A program made the position numbers and the translations under genes. The notes under the pieces are model-generated. The model saw only the letters and a program-made list of their open reading frames with translations, was not told the DNA's origin and made no database searches. Shown one piece after another: positions 8,176-12,403 of a stretch of DNA of 14,827 nt. Origin of the DNA: RUG626 sp964411785 (GTDB taxonomy: Bacteria > Bacillota > Clostridia > Oscillospirales > Oscillospiraceae); the NCBI GenBank assembly GCA_964411785.1, contig CAYPMJ010000043.1, positions 1-14,827 of the forward strand, read 5' to 3'. Within the stretch, counting starts at the first letter, position 1; each line of letters opens with the position of its first letter.

Positions 8176-8529
8176 ATGAATCTTGGCGAGTGCTATGATG
8201 CCCTGGGCGGGGATCTTGAGAGCGTCGTGGGGAGACTTGGAAGCGAGAGGCTGGTGCGCAAGTTTGTGCTTAAGTTTCCGGGGGACGACAGCTTTAAGCT
8301 CCTGCACACATCCTTAGACGCGGGAGATTACGGTGAGGCCTTTCGCGCGGCCCACACAATAAAGGGCGTGTGCCAGAACCTGGGCTTTGACCGCCTTTAT
8401 AGGTCAAGCCACAGCCTGACTGAGGCGCTGCGCGGCGGCTTTTCTCCCGAGGTCCCGAAGCTTTTAAAGCAGCTGGACGAGGATTACAATGTGACCGTCG
8501 AGGCCATATCGCATCTTACCGGGAGCTGA
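8176..8529 (+). CDS. Stand-alone Hpt (histidine phosphotransfer) domain protein
   Basis: This 117-residue protein is a single Hpt domain, a four-helix bundle that carries phosphoryl groups between receiver domains of multistep phosphorelays. The phosphorylation motif AAHTIKGVCQNLGF at 58-71 holds His60, with Lys63 and Gly64 in the conserved HxxKG positions. GGAGG at 8164-8168 sits 7 nt before the ATG; an ATG at 8171 is out of frame. No kinase or receiver fusion is attached. Its partner must be a receiver, perhaps CheV or a CheY encoded elsewhere (inference). It is the last gene of the motility block and probably shares the SigD promoter at 7819-7843. Confidence 0.88.
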   Translation: MNLGECYDALGGDLESVVGRLGSERLVRKFVLKFPGDDSFKLLHTSLDAGDYGEAFRAAHTIKGVCQNLGFDRLYRSSHSLTEALRGGFSPEVPKLLKQLDEDYNVTVEAISHLTGS

Positions 8530-8566
8530 GCACGGCAACGAGCACGGCGATAAAATCTGAGATGGT

Positions 8567-8600
8567 AAAAGGACATGCGCCAAAAGCGCATGTCCTTTTT
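8567..8600. terminator. Strong, probably bidirectional intrinsic terminator
   Basis: A perfect 14-bp stem (8567-8580 with 8586-8599) closes the loop CAAAA and runs into a T-rich stretch on the + strand (8596-8604). On the - strand the stem is followed by TTTTACC, so it can also serve the convergent AbiEi-like gene that ends at 8635. It marks the end of the motility operon. Confidence 0.9.
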
Positions 8601-8634
8601 ATTTTCGGGCAGACAGATAATCCAGATGCCCCCC

Positions 8635-9240
8635 TCAGCCGCCGAGCAGCGGCTCCATCACCTTCATGACCTTTTCATATATCTTCATTTCCCTTGCGTA
8701 TTCGGGGAGGTTGGCGGGGTTCTTTTTCTCATCGGCGATGTAAGTGCTTATTGCCTTATGAAAGGTCTCGCTGTAAAGCGCTGTGCGGTACTTAAAGCAA
8801 TCGCATATTGTGCGCTCGCGGTCATACACGGCAAGCTCCACGCCGTTAAAGTCGTCCTTTGATTTTCCGATCTGAAAAAAGTCCTTGTGAATGAGGTAGC
8901 CCTTGACGGGAAGCGAGTCCAGTCTCTTGAGGGAATCGCAGGAATTTCTTGTCACGGCAATGGACCATCTGGGCGGCGCAAATAAGCTGTAGCCATAATG
9001 AAATATGGCGGACTCCACGCAGACGACTCCATAGGGGAGGAGCTCCTTTATAAATTTCTCATCCGTAATCTGCTCACTGCCGGGAAGCTGAAAGATACCG
9101 GCGCGGATCCTCTCAAGAAAGCCTTTTTTACACAGCGCCGCAACCTCATAATTCTTAAGACCGGCCGCTGTAAAATCCGAGTTTCTTGCTATGCCGCCAC
9201 AATCTATAACAACATTTTCCGCAATCTCTCTTTTGTTCAT
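8635..9240 (-). CDS. AbiEi-type antitoxin / transcriptional regulator, orphan
   Basis: This 201-residue protein resembles AbiEi family antitoxins of type IV toxin-antitoxin systems, which repress their own operon through an N-terminal winged helix. The N-terminus has the usual form: a Gly-rich start, then ARNSDFTAAGLKNYEVAALCKKGFLERIRAGIFQL at about 18-52, with the two-helix and wing pattern. A mid-protein segment, CVESAIFHYGYS at about 74-85, and VYDRERTICDCFKYR at about 142-156 are typical of the family. GGAGGG lies 11 nt before the ATG. The nucleotidyltransferase toxin AbiEii, which normally follows, is absent: the next element is the terminator. Codon use leans to GAA, AAA and GTT, unlike the GAG/AAG/GTG-rich motility genes, which suggests separate acquisition. 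Confidence 0.78.
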   Translation of the reverse strand: MNKREIAENVVIDCGGIARNSDFTAAGLKNYEVAALCKKGFLERIRAGIFQLPGSEQITDEKFIKELLPYGVVCVESAIFHYGYSLFAPPRWSIAVTRNSCDSLKRLDSLPVKGYLIHKDFFQIGKSKDDFNGVELAVYDRERTICDCFKYRTALYSETFHKAISTYIADEKKNPANLPEYAREMKIYEKVMKVMEPLLGG

Positions 9241-9258
9241 CTATGCACCAGCCCTCCG

Positions 9259-9398
9259 CACGAAAAACCTTACGCATCGCAGCACTTTGATTGTCCGGCC
9301 GCTTAAAGCGCGGCCTTAAGACTTTGCATATAGCCGCCATATAATCATAATCGGCCGAGCGCTTCAGGCGCGGCCTTAAAACTTTACATAAAGCCGCC
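9259..9398. repeat. 60-bp-period direct repeats in the leader of the AbiEi-like gene
   Basis: Positions 9301-9338 and 9361-9398 match at 33 of 38 bases with an exact 60-bp offset. Each unit contains a GC-rich inverted repeat (GGCC...GCGGCC) followed by CTTAA(A/G)ACTTT. A third, decayed unit is discernible around 9259-9283. The block sits between the - strand promoter at 9407-9435 and the AbiEi-like start at 9240, so it would be transcribed as part of a leader of about 160 nt. Confidence 0.7.
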
Positions 9399-9406
9399 GT
9401 ACAGAT

Positions 9407-9435
9407 ATTATGACATAGAATGGGAGCAAATGCAA
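9407..9435 (-). promoter_or_regulatory. Sigma-A type promoter for the AbiEi-like gene
   Basis: On the - strand, TTGCAT (9430-9435) and CATAAT (9407-9412) are separated by exactly 17 nt. The surrounding DNA is AT-rich and non-coding. Transcription would begin near 9400 and pass through the repeat block before reaching the start codon at 9240. Confidence 0.6.
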
Positions 9436-9439
9436 TAAT

Positions 9440-9567
9440 TAAGAGCGGGCAAATTGCGTTTTTTCGTGTAATTCGCGGCAATATTTATAAAGTGCCGCAG
9501 GAAAAAGATATTTCTCCAGGCTTCTCCGGGGGATATATAAAAGTCTGTCGGGAATGAAGCTTTTTAA
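9440..9567. other. Non-coding, AT-richer spacer
   Basis: No gene could be supported here. A 6-bp inverted repeat (GCGGCA at 9475-9480, TGCCGC at 9493-9498) is present, with no U-run on either side. A - strand frame reads SFIPDRLLYIPRRSLEKYLF and resembles a protein end, but no family was recognised. The region leads into the decayed ABC fragment. Confidence 0.4.
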
Positions 9568-9726
9568 GACGCTTTCCGTCCCGAACTGACAGCGAGAAGC
9601 GCCGGGGTGTGGGACTTTGTGGAGGGCATGAAAGGCGGACTTGACGCTCCCGTCGCCGCCGACGGCTCGTCCCTCTCCGGGGGACAGAGGCAGAGGCTCG
9701 TACTGGCAAGGGAGCTTCGAGCTTGC
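9568..9726 (+). pseudogene. ABC transporter nucleotide-binding domain fragment
   Basis: The + frame through 9601 reads AGVWDFVEGMKGGLDAPVAADGSS and then the ABC signature LSGGQRQRLVLAREL (from 9673). This is the helical part of an ABC ATPase from just after the Q-loop to just before Walker B. A stop at 9565-9567 cuts the frame upstream. Walker A, Q-loop, Walker B and the H-loop are all missing, so it cannot hydrolyse ATP. At about 9710 homology passes to a transmembrane-domain fragment in another frame. The junction lies in a palindrome at 9703-9729. Confidence 0.8.
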
Positions 9727-10153
9727 CAGCGCCACTCTCACGGCCAGCATCATAGACGGCACACAGAACACCATAAAGCTTGACAAGCTGGTGAACTTCG
9801 TCCTGGTCCTTGTGGGCACGGCGCTTATGAGCGTGGCCATAACCTACATAGGCCAGTGGTGCTATCAGAAGGTTAACATGGGTGTGCGGGACAAGATGTG
9901 GAACAAGCTCATGAGTCTGCCCACCCGCTACTACGACGGGGAGAGCGGCGACACGCTTGTGAGCCGCGTCACCACCGACGCATCCTACAGCTACCTGTAT
10001 TTTCACACAATTGTGAACATCGTCAGCGTCATCTATGCCGCTGTGGTGACGCTGCGGCAGATGATGGCGTACAGCCCGGCGCTCACACGCTACATACTCC
10101 TGGCAGTGCCGGTGATTTTGCTGCTGCAGTACTCGCCGCGCTTTATGATGTAA
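9710..10153 (+). pseudogene. ABC transporter transmembrane domain fragment (exporter type)
   Basis: From about 9710 a + frame reads as the N-terminal part of an exporter-type ABC transmembrane domain. It has ASIIDGTQNTIKL after a missing TM1, then hydrophobic segments (FVLVLVGTALMSVAITYIG, FHTIVNIVSVIYAAVV, YILLAVPVILLLQ) and the typical coupling segment VRDKMWNKLMSLPTRYYDGESGDTLVSRVTTDAS. It stops at TAA 10151-10153, well short of the full domain and with no ATPase attached. The open frame formally extends back to ATG 9641, but that part is out-of-frame ATPase sequence. Together with the fragment before it, this fits the tail of one half-transporter fused by deletion to the head of a second (inference). 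Confidence 0.82.
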
Positions 10154-10154
10154 A

Positions 10155-10320
10155 GGTATATGCCGAAGGACCTGTCGGAGTGGATGCGCACCTCGTCGAT
10201 GGCGTTCTGCAGCAGGTTCCCTATGACCTTGTTCGTCTCATATACGCTTGTGACCACGGTGGAGAGGTCGTTTTGTATGTCCAGGTGCAGCTCGATGCCG
10301 CCGGCTCGCACGTGGACGTG
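10155..10320 (-). pseudogene. Sensor histidine kinase ATPase-domain fragment (GHKL, Agr/Cit-like)
   Basis: On the - strand, from about 10320 downward, a frame reads HVHVRAGGIELHLDI and then VYETNKVIGNLLQNAIDEV, followed by FGIYLYIIKRGEYC. The NLLQNAIDE block matches the N-box of GHKL histidine kinases, and the preceding 'A..GI.L...I' strand fits the Agr/Cit-type subgroup. The G1/G2 boxes and the phospho-acceptor histidine region are missing. It meets the ABC transmembrane fragment tail to tail near 10150. Confidence 0.65.
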
Positions 10321-10430
10321 CAGAGCAGACCCGCCTCCAGCGCCGCAGTAAGTCCGAGCGCGGCAAAGACGTGCCACGGGCGTATCGCCATCCGGTCATC
10401 GTCTCTGTCCGCAAAGTACAAAAGCCAGTC
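10320..10430 (-). pseudogene. Membrane-protein fragment, possibly the N-terminal part of the same kinase
   Basis: A different - strand frame reads WLLYFADRDDDRMAIRPWHVFAALGLTAALEAGLLC, with one hydrophobic segment after a charged loop. It breaks at 10320, exactly where the kinase fragment begins in another frame, within a palindrome (GCACGT-GG-ACGTGC at 10308-10321). It may be a transmembrane part of the same kinase joined by deletion, or an unrelated membrane protein. No family was recognised from this piece alone. Confidence 0.4.
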
Positions 10431-10443
10431 CCCCGGGGAAGTC

Positions 10444-12174
10444 TCACTCCTCGGGGGCTTTTTCGTCGAAGATGACGGAGAGCTCAACCTCCTCGCCCTT
10501 CCCGAGAGCCGTCTCAACCCGATACACCGTTATTGTCGCCTCGTCGCCGGGACTGTAGTGGCGAAGGGCGAGCTTCAGCTCATCGGTCGAGGCGACGGCC
10601 CTGTCGCCAAGGCCGACTATTATATCCCCGGGGAGCACACCCGCCTTCTCGGCGGCTGACCCCTCCTCGACGGAGACGACGCACGCTCCGTCGGGGTACT
10701 CATAGTACTCCTGGATGAAGCTTGAGTAGGCCTTTGAGGTGTCCGTCACGGTGACGCCCAGCACCGCGCCGGACACATAGCCCTTCTCGATGAGCTGCGA
10801 GGCGAGGGAGATGGCGTCGTTTATGGGTATGGCAAAGCCCAGACCCTCAACGCCCGACTCGCCGGATTTGGCCGTCACTATCCCTATGACCTCACCGCGG
10901 ATATTGTATACAGGCCCCCCTGAGTTGCCGCTGTTCACCGCGGCGTCAAGCTGGAACATGTTTATGGAGGTGGTAAGGCCGGTTATCTGGTCCTCGGTGG
11001 TTATGACCCTGTCAAGGGCGCTCACAGAGCCGCCTGTCATGGTGTAGGTGAGCTCGCCCAGGGGGTTGCCCACGACGTAAACGGACTCCCCAACCTTCAT
11101 GGCGTCCGAGTCACCCAGCACAACCGGCGTCAACCCCTCGGCGTCAATCTTCAAAACAGCGACGTCGTTGTCCTCCACATACCCCACAATCTCAGCCGGG
11201 TGCGACGAGCCGTCATAGAGCAAGACGGTGAGCTTTCCGTCGTAGAGCGCGGCGTAGGCTATGACGTGGTAGTTTGTGAGAATGTAGCCGTCAGAGGAGA
11301 TTATAAAGCCGGAGCCGGAGACGGCGGTGTCCGTCGTATAGCCGAATATGTTGTTTGTGGTGATGGAGGTGTTGACCCCCACAACCTGACTTGTGGCAAG
11401 GCCGTAATAGATCTCCGTCCCCGTGAGATCCTGGCCCGTGTAGCCGGGGACGGTGAGCTCCTCGGCTGAGGGCTCTGCTGCGGCGTGAATGACCTGCACA
11501 CCCCTTGTTGACGCGCCCGAGTTTTCAATCCGCCACCCGGCCGAAAACCAGCCGCTGAGCGCCGAAACAAGTGCGCACACAAGCACAAGGCAGAGCGCAT
11601 TTACAAAGCGGTGCCCGTGAACAGACTCGAAATTCGGATCGTCGTCATCGTCAAAGTCTGTCGTGCTGTCCTTAGCTCCGCATGCAAAGCGGCCGGGGGT
11701 ATATATGTCCCCGCGGTCAGCGGCGCTCTCAAAGGCCGGCTCGCTCCATATGCACTCGGCGGTGTCGTACCGCTGCACCGGCTCCTCATATTGACTCTCA
11801 TCCCCGTTTGCATCCCTGTGCCAGGCAAAGCGCGGCCCGGAACTCCTTCGCCGCTCATGCTCCGCTTCATGCTCCGGCTCCGCTTCCTGCACAGGCTCCG
11901 ACACAGCATCCGCCTCCGGCTGAGGCACAGCCTCCGCATCAGCCTCTGGCTGCTCAGCCTGCGGCTGCTCAGGCGCTGACTGAGGCACAGGTTCCGCCTC
12001 ATGCACCGGCTCCGACACAGCATCCGCCTCCGGCTGAGGCACAGCCTCCGGCTCCGGCGCTGGCTCCTGCGGCTCCGCTTCAGCCTGTGGCTCCTGCGGC
12101 TGTGCCGCCTGTGGCTGCTCGGGCGCTGAGGGGGACAGTGGTTCATTTTCGCTTCTTATTTCGTCTATGTTCAT
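10444..12174 (-). CDS. Membrane-anchored HtrA/DegP-type serine protease with PDZ domain
   Basis: This 576-residue trypsin-like protease is predicted to act in envelope protein quality control. Residues 1-190 are cytoplasmic, acidic and Pro/Glu/Gln-rich, and include a 38-residue repeat (EAVPQPEADAVSEPV at 43 and 81). One membrane segment spans about 190-214. The protease domain, about 265-455, carries the catalytic triad: His303 in LTNYHVI, Asp337 in DNDVAVLKI and Ser418 in NSGNSGGP. A single PDZ domain follows at about 472-567. An in-frame ATG at 12213 lacks a ribosome site and would precede the candidate promoter start, so ATG 12174 with GGGAG 9 nt upstream is preferred. The N-terminal tail is longer than in most HtrA-type proteases. 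Confidence 0.94.
   Translation of the reverse strand: MNIDEIRSENEPLSPSAPEQPQAAQPQEPQAEAEPQEPAPEPEAVPQPEADAVSEPVHEAEPVPQSAPEQPQAEQPEADAEAVPQPEADAVSEPVQEAEPEHEAEHERRRSSGPRFAWHRDANGDESQYEEPVQRYDTAECIWSEPAFESAADRGDIYTPGRFACGAKDSTTDFDDDDDPNFESVHGHRFVNALCLVLVCALVSALSGWFSAGWRIENSGASTRGVQVIHAAAEPSAEELTVPGYTGQDLTGTEIYYGLATSQVVGVNTSITTNNIFGYTTDTAVSGSGFIISSDGYILTNYHVIAYAALYDGKLTVLLYDGSSHPAEIVGYVEDNDVAVLKIDAEGLTPVVLGDSDAMKVGESVYVVGNPLGELTYTMTGGSVSALDRVITTEDQITGLTTSINMFQLDAAVNSGNSGGPVYNIRGEVIGIVTAKSGESGVEGLGFAIPINDAISLASQLIEKGYVSGAVLGVTVTDTSKAYSSFIQEYYEYPDGACVVSVEEGSAAEKAGVLPGDIIVGLGDRAVASTDELKLALRHYSPGDEATITVYRVETALGKGEEVELSVIFDEKAPEE
11881..12050. repeat. 114-bp direct repeat inside the protease gene
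   Basis: Positions 11894-11936 recur without change at 12008-12050, an offset of 114 bp (38 codons). Similarity extends leftward to 11881 and 11995 with a few changes. The repeat encodes the Pro/Glu-rich cytoplasmic segment of the HtrA-type protease and keeps the reading frame, so copy number could vary by slippage or recombination without inactivating the gene. Confidence 0.85.
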
Positions 12175-12211
12175 GTAAATCCGCTCCCAGGTAACAGAAA
12201 TTTTATTAATC

Positions 12212-12240
12212 ATAATCTCATTTTATGTCGAAAACGTGAA
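12212..12240 (-). promoter_or_regulatory. Candidate promoter for the HtrA-type protease
   Basis: On the - strand, TTCACG (12235-12240) and GATTAT (12212-12217) lie 17 nt apart, each matching four of six consensus bases. An 8-bp dyad (TCTCATTT at 12216-12223, AAATGAGA at 12243-12250) brackets the -35 and touches the -10, as an operator would. A start near 12204 would give a 5' leader of about 30 nt before ATG 12174. Confidence 0.4.
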
Positions 12241-12278
12241 TGAAATGAGAAAAAAGGGAAAAGACGCTTTAACGGGAG

Positions 12279-12306
12279 TTGAAAAGGGAAGAAAAGATGG
12301 TATAAT
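12279..12306 (+). promoter_or_regulatory. Sigma-A promoter for uvrA
   Basis: TTGAAA at 12279-12284 and a perfect TATAAT at 12301-12306 are separated by 16 nt. The spacing to the uvrA start (12404) gives a leader of about 90 nt. A 7-bp inverted repeat (AATAGCC at 12304-12310, GGCTATT at 12343-12349) overlaps the -10 and would form a hairpin near the 5' end of the transcript. No LexA-type GAAC-N4-GTTC box was seen nearby. Confidence 0.8.
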
Positions 12307-12403
12307 AGCCACTGCGCCGCTGTGCGCGCGCAAAAGCCACAGGGCTATTGTACGCCGGAATGGCAGAAATTACAACCTATTTTTCACTTGAAAGGCGGAA
12401 AAT

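Noticed and set aside
8524..8550. A short tandem GAGCACGGC duplication after the Hpt gene.
   Set aside because: Two imperfect 12-bp copies are too few to carry meaning.
9301..9398. Possible CRISPR array from the 60-bp-period repeats.
   Set aside because: There are only two clear copies, the spacer parts resemble each other, and no cas gene is near.
9641..9709. The N-terminal part of the open frame that runs 9641-10153.
   Set aside because: This stretch is the ABC signature region read out of frame, so it is not a natural start of the membrane-domain protein.
9439..9840. A - strand open frame ending in IPRRSLEKYLFPAALYKYC.
   Set aside because: The end looks protein-like, but no family is recognised, there is no start or ribosome site, and most of it lies opposite the ABC fragments.
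10426..10460. A terminator after the protease gene (CCCCCG and CGGGGG arms).
   Set aside because: The loop is long and includes the stop codon, and no U-run follows on the - strand.
11611..12194. Long + strand open frames opposite the protease tail.
   Set aside because: They arise from the GC-rich Pro/Glu repeats. The - strand frame continues into a full protease with its triad.
12175..12213. An earlier in-frame ATG for the protease at 12213.
   Set aside because: There is no ribosome site before it, and it lies upstream of the start expected from the candidate promoter. ATG 12174 is better supported.
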